In this document: positions 32,370 to 42,522 of the stretch, in pieces
Numbering within the stretch: the first letter of the stretch is position 1
Layout of the letters: every line of letters begins with the position of its first letter
Assembly: GCA_958353395.1 (NCBI GenBank)
Contig: CATWSG010000002.1
Coordinates: 107,281-171,280, forward strand
Direction: 5' to 3'
From: an uncultured Collinsella sp.
Lineage (GTDB): Bacteria > Actinomycetota > Coriobacteriia > Coriobacteriales > Coriobacteriaceae
DNA: 64,000 nt
Position numbers and translations under genes: made by a program
Notes under the pieces: model-generated
What the model was told of the DNA's origin: nothing
What the model saw: the letters and a program-made list of their open reading frames with translations, nothing else
The model's database searches: none

Positions 32370-32690
32370 TTACAGATGCTTCTCCAGCAGCGCCTGCAGC
32401 CTCGCCTTGGGCAGAGCGCCAACCGATCGGTCAATCTCCTCGCCGTTCTTAAACACAACCAGCGTGGGGATGCTCATGACGCCATACTTCATGGCCAGGT
32501 CCTGGTTGTCGTCGACGTTGCATTTGGCAACGGCAAGCTTGCCCGCCAGCTCATCGGCAACCTCGTCAACGATGGGCGAGAGGGATCGACAGGGCCCGCA
32601 CCACGGTGCCCAAAAATCGACCAGCACGGGCAGACTGTCGTTAACGATGGAATCGAAGTTCTCGGGGGTAATCTGATTAATGTCAGCCAT
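32370..32690 (-). CDS. trxA: Thioredoxin
   Basis: A 106-residue thioredoxin with the active site WAPWCGPCRSL near residues 27-37, the cis-proline region MSIPTLVVFKNGE and normal length. It reduces protein disulfides in the cytosol. The start at 32690 has GGAGGTCACC directly upstream, so longer in-frame ORF sequence is excluded. It diverges from the unknown gene at 32827. Confidence 0.96.
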   Translation of the reverse strand: MADINQITPENFDSIVNDSLPVLVDFWAPWCGPCRSLSPIVDEVADELAGKLAVAKCNVDDNQDLAMKYGVMSIPTLVVFKNGEEIDRSVGALPKARLQALLEKHL

Positions 32691-32826
32691 GGTGACCTCC
32701 ATAATGCGACGCGGCTCGGCCGCGTAAAACTCAGTACGACCGTGCTTATACCCAGCCGCCCGCAAAGCAACCACTCGCGGGCAGCTCTTTTATATAATGG
32801 TGGGCACGCAAACGATTGGAGAGCGC

Positions 32827-33402
32827 ATGTCCACGTCACAAAGCCAGAAAAAAGAAGCCATCGCCCAGGCGGCCGAGCAAGAGCTCACATCGCTTGCGGT
32901 CCGTGGCGTGCGTATCGCGGGCAACGCGTGCTCGCCGATCGTGCTGGTCAAAGGCGATTTGGACGAGGCCGAGCGCGCGGGTGGCGAGCTGGCTGCCGGT
33001 CCAGACGGTGCCGCGCTGCGCAAGGCTCTCGGCGCCATCGGCTACGCACCCGAGGATTTTTGCGTGCTGGCAAGCGTCGCCGGCGTGGGTGACGGAGCGG
33101 TCGCGGTGGGCGAGACTCTGCCGTGCGAGCTGTTCCGCGAGGCGCTTGAGGCCTTGGACCCCGAGGCGGTGCTACTGCTCGACAACAACGCGGCTGATGC
33201 CATGCGCGAGACCTACGCCGATATGCTCGTGGCGATCGATGACTTCGACACCGCCATGCTCAAGCCCGGCCTGATCGCTCACGTGCAGGGCCGCCGCGTG
33301 CTCGCGCTCGACGGCTTTGAGGCGGCGCTCACTGACAAAGCCGCCAAGCAGCGCATGTGGGCATACATCAAGCAGCTGACCCCGGCAGCCGCTCCGCTGT
33401 AG
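32827..33402 (+). CDS. Unknown conserved-looking cytosolic protein
   Basis: A 191-residue acidic alpha/beta protein without signal peptide or membrane segment. It is not recognised. Notable segments are VRGVRIAGNACSPIVLVKGDLDEAERAGG near the N-terminus, LLDNNAADAMRETYADML in the middle and VQGRRVLALDGFEAALTDKAAKQRMWAYIKQL at the end, which looks like a real folded domain. The start at 32827 has GGAGAGCGC upstream; a TATAAT box at 32793-32798 lies about 30 bp before the ATG, supporting a promoter here. It is divergent from trxA and convergent with the histidine kinase. Confidence 0.75.
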   Translation: MSTSQSQKKEAIAQAAEQELTSLAVRGVRIAGNACSPIVLVKGDLDEAERAGGELAAGPDGAALRKALGAIGYAPEDFCVLASVAGVGDGAVAVGETLPCELFREALEALDPEAVLLLDNNAADAMRETYADMLVAIDDFDTAMLKPGLIAHVQGRRVLALDGFEAALTDKAAKQRMWAYIKQLTPAAAPL

Positions 33403-33420
33403 CGAGGCTGGCGGCAGCCC

Positions 33421-34698
33421 CTACATCACGGCGCGCAGCTCAAACCGATCGCCGTTAATGCGGAACTGACAGTTGCCATTCATGCGCTCCACGGCAAGTT
33501 TGATGCTCCTGGTGCCAAAGCCGTGGCCCGCATGCCGGGTCACGGGCATGCCGTCGACCATGCGCGGCGCGCGGTCAAACGTATTGGAAACTAACAGCAG
33601 CAGCTGGCCGTCCTCTAATCGCAGGTCAAGGTCGACGAATCGCTTTCCTTGGGGTGCGGCGCTTGCGGCGGTGATAGCGTTTTCCAAGGCATTTGAGAGC
33701 ACGCTAAACAGGTCGGCGTCACCTACGTGGATGGTTTCGGGTACGGCGGCGCGCAGGTTGGCGGTAATGCCGTTTCTATTGATATCCGAGTTAAATGACG
33801 AAAGCGCGATGTTTACGGTCTCGTTGGCGCAGAAGCGGCGTACGGCGGTGCGGTCGCCGGCTTCGCAGAGTTCGTCGATGCGATCGAGCGCCTCGTCGGT
33901 GTGGCCCTCCTCAATTAAAGCGGCCAGGCCGCGTAGGAAGTGGCGCATGTCGTGGCGCAGAATCGACAGCTCGCGCCCAGATTGACGCCAAGCCTCGAGC
34001 TCTTTGATGGCGGCGCTGTCGCGGGTTTCGAGCATCCAGCGCTCTCGCTCGGCGGTTTCCTTTTCTTCGTATTCACGCAGGTAGACGGCGAGGAACATAA
34101 GGTAGAACGCGCAGAGTGCAAAGGCCAAAAACTCAACCGTCACCACCGAGCCCGAGTGGAACAGCGTGGTGTAGACGTTGGTGGCATAGTCAAAGACGTA
34201 ATAGACGAGCGGCAGGATTAAAAGGATGCCCAGCTCGGTGGTGCTTTTAATCGCCAAGCGTGGACCGATGTCGCCGGCCCAATGCAACAGGACGGCAAAG
34301 ACGGCGAGTGTGGTCGCGATGCGCGCCAGATAGTACGCGATCTGAGAATCGGTTGCGGCAAATGCGGCGATGCCCATCCAATTGCTGAACTGGCAGCTCA
34401 GATAGGCACTCGTAATGCCGAGCACGGCAAGCAGCGGGCTCAGGCGGTAGCGCGCGCACAAATAGATGACGAGCGGCAGATGCACGACGAGCGGATATAC
34501 CTGGCGGGCGAAAAGCTCGCCGCCGACGGCATTGGCAATCGAAAAGGCAGCGCCGGTTGCGGCTCCGACCCCCACCAACTCGAGCGCATGGCGTCGATTG
34601 ATTTCGATACCGCACAGCGCCGCCGAGGCAAAGACGCCAAAGAGTAGCGTTGTGGCGTGGTGGATTGCCCAAAGGATCATTTCGACCGAGGAGACCAT
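33421..34698 (-). CDS. GHKL-type sensor histidine kinase (AgrC/LytTR partner class)
   Basis: A 425-residue membrane kinase. Six to seven hydrophobic segments fill residues 1-215, then a coiled-coil segment and the phosphoacceptor region ILRHDMRHFLRGL (first His), the N-box SNALENAITAA and the G-box HGFGTRSIKLAVE. This is the layout of kinases partnered with LytTR regulators, often used in peptide sensing. Its start overlaps the upstream regulator's stop (TGATG), so the two are co-translated. No peptide precursor gene was found beside it. Confidence 0.88.
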   Translation of the reverse strand: MVSSVEMILWAIHHATTLLFGVFASAALCGIEINRRHALELVGVGAATGAAFSIANAVGGELFARQVYPLVVHLPLVIYLCARYRLSPLLAVLGITSAYLSCQFSNWMGIAAFAATDSQIAYYLARIATTLAVFAVLLHWAGDIGPRLAIKSTTELGILLILPLVYYVFDYATNVYTTLFHSGSVVTVEFLAFALCAFYLMFLAVYLREYEEKETAERERWMLETRDSAAIKELEAWRQSGRELSILRHDMRHFLRGLAALIEEGHTDEALDRIDELCEAGDRTAVRRFCANETVNIALSSFNSDINRNGITANLRAAVPETIHVGDADLFSVLSNALENAITAASAAPQGKRFVDLDLRLEDGQLLLLVSNTFDRAPRMVDGMPVTRHAGHGFGTRSIKLAVERMNGNCQFRINGDRFELRAVM

Positions 34699-35420
34699 CA
34701 GTGTCTTCCACCCTCAAAGCGCACCGCAAAGTAGGCGTCTTGGAACCCCTGCTTGCTGCTGCGCGACAGCGGAATGCACGCGCCCGAGCGCATGACGATG
34801 TCCGTGCGATCGAAGTGGTCGATGTTGCGCAAGTTGACCTGGTAGCTACGGTGGCATTTAAAGAAGGTGGCATTTTGCGCCAAACGGTCCTCGACGCTGC
34901 GGAACGATTCGAGTGCCTCGATATCGCGTCCGTCGCGCAGGTGGAAGACCACGTGCTTGTTGCGCGCCTCGGCATATTCGATGTCGGACAGGCGCAGGGC
35001 GTGGTAGCCAAAGGACGTTTTGATCACGAGCTCGTCGGTTGCCGCCGGGCGCATGCTCGAAAGCTCGTTAAGTAACTGCGCCAGGCGTTCGTAAGTCACG
35101 GGCTTGAGCAGGTAGTCGAAGGCGCGGACCTCGTAGGACTCCAGTGCAAACTCGGGCGATGAGGTGAGAAACACCAGGCGCACGGCGGTGTCGGCCTGGC
35201 GCAGTTCGCGTGCGGTGTCCATGCCGTTGACGAGCGGCATGATCATGTCGAGCAGAATGATGTCGGCGCGCGACGCGGCATGGCGCGCCAGCAGGTCCTC
35301 GCCACGCGTAACGAGCGCAACGTCGACCGCCGTGCCCGTCTCGCTCGACCAACGGTCGATCATCCGGTGCAGTCTATCTAGAAAAGCGACGTCATCGTCG
35401 CAGGCAATAATCTTGAGCAT
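34698..35420 (-). CDS. LytTR-family response regulator
   Basis: A 240-residue regulator. The receiver domain starts MLKIIACDDDVAFL and has the phosphoacceptor Asp in IILLDMIMP near residue 58; the LytTR DNA-binding domain occupies ~140-235 (YHALRLSDIEYAEARNKHVV, CHRSYQVNLRNI). The start at 35420 is chosen because the receiver begins exactly there; upstream in-frame sequence is not homologous. It forms a two-gene operon with the GHKL kinase. LytTR sites could not be pinpointed. Confidence 0.9.
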   Translation of the reverse strand: MLKIIACDDDVAFLDRLHRMIDRWSSETGTAVDVALVTRGEDLLARHAASRADIILLDMIMPLVNGMDTARELRQADTAVRLVFLTSSPEFALESYEVRAFDYLLKPVTYERLAQLLNELSSMRPAATDELVIKTSFGYHALRLSDIEYAEARNKHVVFHLRDGRDIEALESFRSVEDRLAQNATFFKCHRSYQVNLRNIDHFDRTDIVMRSGACIPLSRSSKQGFQDAYFAVRFEGGRH

Positions 35421-35628
35421 TCTGAGCCCCCTTAGTAGTTCGATTTTGCCACATTGGGTGCGGACCGCTTGCGGGGGTGCGGACCGTTTGCACCCCACGG
35501 CGTGCAACTCGCGCCAAGCGGTATTGCGGTGGCGAAAGATGCCTCCTGCGCTACCGAGAGCTCGGCAATCCTCAGCTTGCCAGTTCGAATATGGACCTGC
35601 CACATGATTGAATCTTTATTTCAACTTT

Positions 35629-35672
35629 ACATCTAGGTTTACAGCTGTCTTGTCAGCTGTAAACCTAGGTGT
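35629..35672. promoter_or_regulatory. Candidate NiaR operator of the nad operon
   Basis: ACATCTAGGTTTACAGCTG (35629-35647) and CAGCTGTAAACCTAGGTGT (35654-35672) form a 19-bp inverted repeat with one mismatch and a 6-bp spacer. The right half lies exactly between the -35 and -10 boxes of the predicted nadA promoter, so a bound repressor would block polymerase. The operon encodes a niacin repressor at its end. Confidence 0.75.
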
Positions 35673-35678
35673 CATACT
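35650..35678 (+). promoter_or_regulatory. Promoter of nadABC-niaR
   Basis: TTGTCA (35650-35655) and CATACT (35673-35678) with a 17-bp spacer occupied by the right operator arm; nadA begins 36 bp after the -10 box. Confidence 0.6.
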
Positions 35679-35713
35679 AAAGCCCCAAGATTCGCCAAAA
35701 GAGAGGGGCCTTG

Positions 35714-36739
35714 ATGGCACAGAGCGCGAACATGGATGCGTCGGAGCTTGCACGCGATATCGCGGCCGGCCTAGCATCGGCAACGACGGCAACGGAGCGC
35801 GCGGCACTGGTGCCCGCAGAGCTCGTCGAGGCCATTCAGCAACTAAAAACCCAACGTGACGCGGTAATCCTGGCGCACTATTACGTGGCGCCCGAGGTGC
35901 AGGCCGTGGCTGATTACGTCGGCGACAGCTTCTACCTGGCCAAGCTCGCCAAGAGTCTGCCGCAGCAGACCATCGTGCTGTGCGGCGTGGAGTTTATGGG
36001 CGAGAGCGCCAAGCTGCTCAATCCCACTAAGACCGTGCTGCTGCCCGAGCCGGGCGCGGACTGTCCCATGGCGCACATGGTCAAGCGCGAGACGGTCGAC
36101 GCGGCGCGCGCCGAGTACGGCGACGACCTGGCTGTCGTCTGCTACGTCAACTCCACGGTCGAGATCAAGAGCTGGAGCGACGTGTGCGTCACCAGCTCCA
36201 ACGCCGTCAAGATCGTGTCCGAGCTGCCGCAGCAGCATGTCCTGTTCATCCCCGATCAAAACTTGGGCCGCTTCGTAGCCGAGCAGGTGCCGCAAAAGCA
36301 CGTCATTCTCAACAAGGGCTACTGCCCGCGCCATCACATCATCACCGTCGAGCAGATCGTCGAGGCGACGGAGGCCCACCCCGACGCGCTCGTGCTGGCG
36401 CATCCTGAGTGCAAGGCCGACGTCCTGGCCGAGGCCGACTACATCGGCTCCACCGCCGGCATCATCAAGTATGCCGAGGAGTCCGACGCGAGCGAGTTCA
36501 TCATCGTGACGGTCCGCGGCGTGCTCTACGAGCTCGAGCGCCGCTGCCAGGGCACCGGCAAGAAGTTCTACTTCCCCGCGGTACAGCCCACCTGCGTCAA
36601 CATGGATCTCATCACGCTCGAAAAGCTCGTGCGCTGCCTGGAGACGGGCGAGGGCGAGGTGCAGATCGGCGTCTCGGACGAGGCAGCAGACCAGGCCAAG
36701 CTCACGCTCGACCGTATGCTCGAGTACGCAGCACGCTAA
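35714..36739 (+). CDS. nadA: Quinolinate synthase
   Basis: A 341-residue [4Fe-4S] enzyme that condenses iminoaspartate with dihydroxyacetone phosphate to quinolinate in NAD synthesis. The three cluster cysteines are expected in VLCGVEFMGESAKLLNP, in the central region, and in QPTCVNMDLITLEKL near the C-terminus; HPEC is also present. GAGAGGGG precedes the ATG at 35714; a TTG at 35711 is possible but unnecessary. It is the first gene of nadA-nadB-nadC-niaR. Confidence 0.96.
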   Translation: MAQSANMDASELARDIAAGLASATTATERAALVPAELVEAIQQLKTQRDAVILAHYYVAPEVQAVADYVGDSFYLAKLAKSLPQQTIVLCGVEFMGESAKLLNPTKTVLLPEPGADCPMAHMVKRETVDAARAEYGDDLAVVCYVNSTVEIKSWSDVCVTSSNAVKIVSELPQQHVLFIPDQNLGRFVAEQVPQKHVILNKGYCPRHHIITVEQIVEATEAHPDALVLAHPECKADVLAEADYIGSTAGIIKYAEESDASEFIIVTVRGVLYELERRCQGTGKKFYFPAVQPTCVNMDLITLEKLVRCLETGEGEVQIGVSDEAADQAKLTLDRMLEYAAR

Positions 36740-36796
36740 GCCAGATGTGACATGAGGGACCATCCCTTATGCCATATTACAAGGGAGAGGATTCCT

Positions 36797-38173
36797 GTGG
36801 AAACCAAGCAATACCCCGATATGGAGTGCGACGTCGTCATTGCCGGCTGCGGCGTGGCGGGTCTGTACGCGGCCCTCAATCTGCCGACGAGCACGCGCGT
36901 GATCATGCTCTCCAAGGGCGCGGTCGATGAGTGCGATTCGATGCTCGCGCAGGGCGGCATTTGCGTGCTGCCCGAAGGCTCGGACTACGATGCCTTCTTT
37001 GAGGACACCATGCACGCCGGCCACTACGAGAACCGCCGCGAGAGCGTCGACATCATGATTCGCTCGAGCCGCTCGGTCATCAACGACCTGCTAGCGATGG
37101 GCGTGGATTTTGAGCGCAAGGCCGACGGCAGCCTCAATTTTACCCGCGAGGGCGCGCACAGCCGTCCGCGCATTGCCTTCCATGCCGACATTACGGGCAA
37201 GGAGATCACGACCAAGCTGCTCCAGGCCGTTCGCAAGCTGGACAACGTGCAGATTTTGGAGCACGCGGCCATGACCGACATCCTGACCGCCGAGCGCGAT
37301 GGCGCCACGGTGTGCACCGGCGTCGTCGCCGTAGCCGTGGACGAGGACAACTCGGTTCGCCCCGCCGACGAGCTGGCAAATGCCGTTGAGGGCGTGCATG
37401 CCGGTAAGCCGTTTAAGATCCATGCCCGCCACACGCTGTGGGCGACGGGTGGCATTGGCGGCGTGTACGACCACTCGACCAACTACCCGCAGCTCACGGG
37501 CGACGCCTGCTACATTGCTCAGGAGCATGGCATTAAGATGGAGCACCTGGACTACGTGCAGATCCATCCCACGGGTCTGTTCTCGCCGCAGCCGGGTCGC
37601 ACGTTCCTGATCAGCGAGAGCTGCCGCGGCGAGGGCGCGATTTTGCTCAACGCCGCCGGTGAGCGCTTTACCGACGAGCTTCAGCCGCGCGATGTGGTCG
37701 CCGCCGCTATTCGCGAGCAGATGAAGCAGGACGGTACCGAGCACGAGTGGCTGAGCTTTGCCCCCGTCGAGCGCGACGTGGTGACCGGGCACTTTGCCAA
37801 TATCCGCGCGCGCTGCCTGGAGGACGGACGCGACATCTTGGACGAGCCCATCCCCGTTACGCCCACGCAGCACTACTTTATGGGCGGCGTGTGGGTCGAC
37901 AAGGACGGCCGCACCTCGATGCCCGAGCTCTACGCCGCCGGCGAGACGGCCTGCAACGGCGTTCACGGCAAGAATCGCCTGGCTTCAAACAGCCTGCTCG
38001 AGGCGCTGGTCTGGGGTCGTCGCGCCGCGTGGTATATGCGTACCGGCGAGTCACTGGCCGTGGAGCAGGCAGGCGATCCCGCGCTCGATGGCCGTCATCG
38101 CGCCCTAAGCGCCGACACCTTGGCAATCGATGATTTGGCCCGTGCCGCCGGCACGCAGGCCGTGGAGGAGTAG
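36797..38173 (+). CDS. nadB: L-aspartate oxidase
   Basis: A 458-residue flavoenzyme that oxidises L-aspartate to iminoaspartate for NadA. The FAD-binding motif DVVIAGCGVAGLYAALNL is at about residues 12-29; QGGICVLP, HTLWATGGIGGVYDHSTN and the C-terminal AAGETACNGVHGKNRLASNS match the succinate dehydrogenase/aspartate oxidase flavoprotein family. The start is a GTG at 36797 with AGGGAGAGG at 6 bp. Family members often run past 500 residues; the C-terminal helical domain appears shortened here. Confidence 0.94.
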   Translation: METKQYPDMECDVVIAGCGVAGLYAALNLPTSTRVIMLSKGAVDECDSMLAQGGICVLPEGSDYDAFFEDTMHAGHYENRRESVDIMIRSSRSVINDLLAMGVDFERKADGSLNFTREGAHSRPRIAFHADITGKEITTKLLQAVRKLDNVQILEHAAMTDILTAERDGATVCTGVVAVAVDEDNSVRPADELANAVEGVHAGKPFKIHARHTLWATGGIGGVYDHSTNYPQLTGDACYIAQEHGIKMEHLDYVQIHPTGLFSPQPGRTFLISESCRGEGAILLNAAGERFTDELQPRDVVAAAIREQMKQDGTEHEWLSFAPVERDVVTGHFANIRARCLEDGRDILDEPIPVTPTQHYFMGGVWVDKDGRTSMPELYAAGETACNGVHGKNRLASNSLLEALVWGRRAAWYMRTGESLAVEQAGDPALDGRHRALSADTLAIDDLARAAGTQAVEE

Positions 38174-38176
38174 ACC

Positions 38177-39037
38177 ATGAATCCCATTACCATGAAGCTC
38201 GTCGTCGATGATCTGATTCTGCAGGCTCTGCGCGAGGACATTACGTTTGAGGACGTGAGCACGGCGAGCGTGTGCCCCACGGCGCGTCCCGCCACGGTGG
38301 AGCTTATCGCCAAGGCCGATGGCATCATCGCGGGCCTGGATGTGTTTGCTCGCACCTTTGAGCTGCTGGATTCGCAGAGCACGGTGCTGCTCGACGTTGC
38401 CGATGGCGACGAGGTGCACGCCGGCGACCATGTGGGTCAGGTGCGCGGCGATGCGCGCGTGCTGCTTTCGGGTGAGCGCGTGGCACTCAACTACCTGCAG
38501 CGCATGAGCGGCATCGCTACCTACACGCACAGCATGGCCGCGGCGCTCGAGGGCACCAAGACCGTGCTCGTCGACACGCGCAAGACCACGCCGGGTATGC
38601 GTGTGTTTGAAAAGGCGGCGGTTGAGATCGGCGGCGGTAGCAACCACCGCTACAACCTGTCGACGGCTGTCATGCTCAAGGACAACCACATCGATGCCGC
38701 CGGTGGCGTGGCGCGCGCGATCGAGATGGCGCGCGCCCATGCGTCGTTTACCACGACGGTCGAGATCGAGTGCGAGAACCTGGACATGGTGCGCGAGGCC
38801 GTGGAGGCCGGTGCCGATATCATCATGTTCGACAACATGACCCATGACGACATGGCCGCCGCCATAGAGCTTATCGCCGGTCGTGCCAAGACCGAGTGCT
38901 CGGGCAACGTGGACGCCGGCAATATCCGCGCGCTCGCCGACCTGGGCGTTGACTTTATTAGCTCGGGGGCGCTGACGCACTCTGCGCCGATTCTCGACCT
39001 CTCGCTCAAGCACCTGCGTCTGCTGGACGGTAAATAA
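38177..39037 (+). CDS. nadC: Nicotinate-nucleotide pyrophosphorylase
   Basis: A 286-residue quinolinate phosphoribosyltransferase that makes nicotinate mononucleotide from quinolinate and PRPP. Typical segments are LREDITFEDVST, LNYLQRMSGIATYTH, DTRKTTPGMRVFEKAAVEIGG with the substrate-binding arginines, and VMLKDNHID. It starts three bases after nadB and its stop overlaps the niaR start. Confidence 0.96.
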   Translation: MNPITMKLVVDDLILQALREDITFEDVSTASVCPTARPATVELIAKADGIIAGLDVFARTFELLDSQSTVLLDVADGDEVHAGDHVGQVRGDARVLLSGERVALNYLQRMSGIATYTHSMAAALEGTKTVLVDTRKTTPGMRVFEKAAVEIGGGSNHRYNLSTAVMLKDNHIDAAGGVARAIEMARAHASFTTTVEIECENLDMVREAVEAGADIIMFDNMTHDDMAAAIELIAGRAKTECSGNVDAGNIRALADLGVDFISSGALTHSAPILDLSLKHLRLLDGK

Positions 39038-39582
39038 TGGACGCCCGCGAGCGTCGCCGTGCCATCATGGCCGTGCTCGAGGGAGCCAAGGGACCCGTAT
39101 CGGGCAGCGCGCTTGCCCACGAGGTGGGTGTGAGCCGCCAGATTGTCGTGCAAGACATCGCTCTGCTGCGCGCCGACGGGCACGATATCGTGGCGACCAA
39201 CCGTGGTTATGTGCTGCAGGAGGCCCCCAGCAGCCCCGCTGTGCCCACGCGTCTTGTTAAGGTGCGCCACAGCGTGGAGCAGGCGGGCGACGAGCTTACG
39301 AGTATCGTCGACGCGGGTGGCGCCGTGCTCAACGTGATCGTCAACCATCGTGTGTACGGCAAGATCACGGCCGACCTGGACATCCGCAACCGCCGCGATG
39401 TCGAGCGCTATCTGCGCGATATCGAGAGCGGCAAGAGCTTTCCGCTGCTAACGGTGACGAGCGGCTATCACTTCCATCGCATTGCGGCGGAGGACGAACA
39501 GACCCTCGACGAGATCGAGGCCATGCTCAAGGAGAAGGGCTACCTTGCCGATTTAATGCCCTACGAGGATGATCTCTCGTAG
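39037..39582 (+). CDS. niaR: Niacin-responsive transcriptional repressor
   Basis: A 181-residue regulator with an N-terminal winged helix (HTH_11 type: VSGSALAHEVGVSRQIVVQDIALLR, residues ~20-46) and a C-terminal 3H domain whose histidines appear in KVRHSVEQ, VNHRVYG and GYHFHRI and are expected to bind metal and niacin. In Firmicutes this family represses NAD synthesis and niacin uptake genes when nicotinate is present. It overlaps nadC by one base (TAATG), and the palindrome in the nadA promoter is its likely target, giving negative feedback. Confidence 0.93.
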   Translation: MDARERRRAIMAVLEGAKGPVSGSALAHEVGVSRQIVVQDIALLRADGHDIVATNRGYVLQEAPSSPAVPTRLVKVRHSVEQAGDELTSIVDAGGAVLNVIVNHRVYGKITADLDIRNRRDVERYLRDIESGKSFPLLTVTSGYHFHRIAAEDEQTLDEIEAMLKEKGYLADLMPYEDDLS

Positions 39583-39599
39583 CCGACGCTGCATCTATA

Positions 39600-39666
39600 A
39601 GTTGCGGTGAAATAGTTCCTAAAATCGGCATCTAAGCCATAAAACAGGAACTATTCCACCGCAACT
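39600..39666. repeat. 67-nt hairpin repeat P1, copy 2
   Basis: AGTTGCGGTGAAATAGTTCCT is mirrored by AGGAACTATTCCACCGCAACT across a variable centre, 17 bp after the niaR stop. Confidence 0.8.
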
Positions 39667-39704
39667 GCCAAGGGTCCCGCTCCAAATTAGCTGCCCACAC
39701 ATGC

Positions 39705-39744
39705 AAAAGGAGGCCTCCGCGGCGATGCGGAGGCCTCCTTTTTT
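39705..39744. terminator. Bidirectional terminator between niaR and ferredoxin
   Basis: AAAAGGAGGCCTCCGC pairs perfectly with GCGGAGGCCTCCTTTT around GGCGAT, giving T runs on both strands for the convergent genes. Confidence 0.9.
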
Positions 39745-39783
39745 GTGCACGGTGTACTTTTGAGTGTGCAGGTGGGGGAGTTG

Positions 39784-39969
39784 TTACTCCTCGACGATCT
39801 CGGTGATCGCGCCAGCGGGGCAAGCGTCCTGGCAAGCGCCACAGGCGACGCAGGAGTCCTCGTCAGCGACGGTAGCGACGTCCTGGAGCTCCAGGACGCC
39901 AGCGGGGCAGGAGTCGACGCAAACGCCACAAGCGATGCACTCGTCGGCATCAATTACGGGATGAGCCAT
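39784..39969 (-). CDS. 2[4Fe-4S] ferredoxin
   Basis: A 61-residue clostridial-type ferredoxin with two cluster motifs, CIACGVCVDSCP and CVACGACQDACP, at about residues 11-22 and 41-52. It carries low-potential electrons in the cytosol. The start at 39969 gives the usual AHPVIDADECIACG opening; a longer in-frame reading would add an unrelated N-terminus. GAGAGGAAA lies upstream. It is monocistronic. Confidence 0.96.
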   Translation of the reverse strand: MAHPVIDADECIACGVCVDSCPAGVLELQDVATVADEDSCVACGACQDACPAGAITEIVEE

Positions 39970-40191
39970 GGTAGTTTCCTCTCTGTTGACCGACGCTACA
40001 GGCGATGCGCGCCGGTTTGATTCGGGCAAAAACATACCACGGGAGCGACCGTTTGCAATACCCTCTGACCGGCATCTTCATACCGTTCGCCGAGTATGCC
40101 AAGGTTTACTAAAAAACACGCAGGTGGGGCCGTTGAGCTGCGTAAATGTTAGCTAAAGGTGACTTGAAATATAGGGCGATTGAGCGTGCTT

Positions 40192-40364
40192 GCGGAAACC
40201 GCATCCCATTATTTTGTCGAAAAACGGGTTGCAGTTTCCGGTTAGGCCCGCTAGCGGAAAATGCGAGCCGGTATCAGCTCCCAAAACGGGATACGGTTTC
40301 CGGTTGAGCCTTCAGACGGAAACTGCGACCCGGAATCCACGCTCAAACCGGGATGAGCTTTCCG
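40192..40364. repeat. Tandem hairpin array P7, copy 2
   Basis: Three hairpins in a row: CGGAAACCGCATCCC with GGGTTGCAGTTTCCG, CGGAAAATGCGAGCC with GGGATACGGTTTCCG, and CGGAAACTGCGACCC with GGGATGAGCTTTCCG. Units match those at 25222-25393 with many single-base changes. Confidence 0.75.
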
Positions 40365-40491
40365 CAAGACGGCCCCCAGGCACCCCCGGACTCAAGCCTC
40401 AGTCATCTCTACATAGATCTCAATAGATTTGCCGAGAACTCATTCAGCGCATCTACCTGCGCATTTAAGAACCTAAACTCTCAGCAATAAG

Positions 40492-40526
40492 AAATCTTAT
40501 ATGAATTGACTTAGATTTTGTATATT
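40492..40526 (+). promoter_or_regulatory. Heat-shock motif upstream of dnaK (candidate HspR site)
   Basis: AAATCTTATAT-N5-GACTTAGATTT is shared exactly, apart from the centre, with the clpB upstream region. AAATCT and AGATTT are inverted and separated by 15 bp in both. A TATATT box follows. HspR, encoded in this operon, is the obvious candidate to bind, although the sequence only partly resembles the streptomycete HAIR consensus. Confidence 0.65.
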
Positions 40527-40627
40527 CCGGCCCATAAGGGGATACACTACATCCTGAAAGACAAGCCGAAGCGCCGCGCGACAGATCGTCGAGGCGGCGC
40601 GAACGCAAAAGAGAGAGGGAATTTCTA

Positions 40628-42520
<1,893 letters not shown>

Positions 42521-42522
42521 TC

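Larger units (their letters stand above)
39970..40627. other. Repeat-rich gap with the dnaK promoter
   Basis: These 658 bp hold no gene. They contain a P7 hairpin array (40192-40364) and the dnaK control region (about 40441-40560) with a motif shared with clpB. The stretch 40020-40190 shows nothing recognisable beyond the probable ferredoxin promoter. Confidence 0.65.

Noticed and set aside
40441..40627. CIRCE element and HrcA control of dnaK
   Set aside because: No TTAGCACTC-N9-GAGTGCTAA repeat is present, and the operon carries hspR instead of hrcA.
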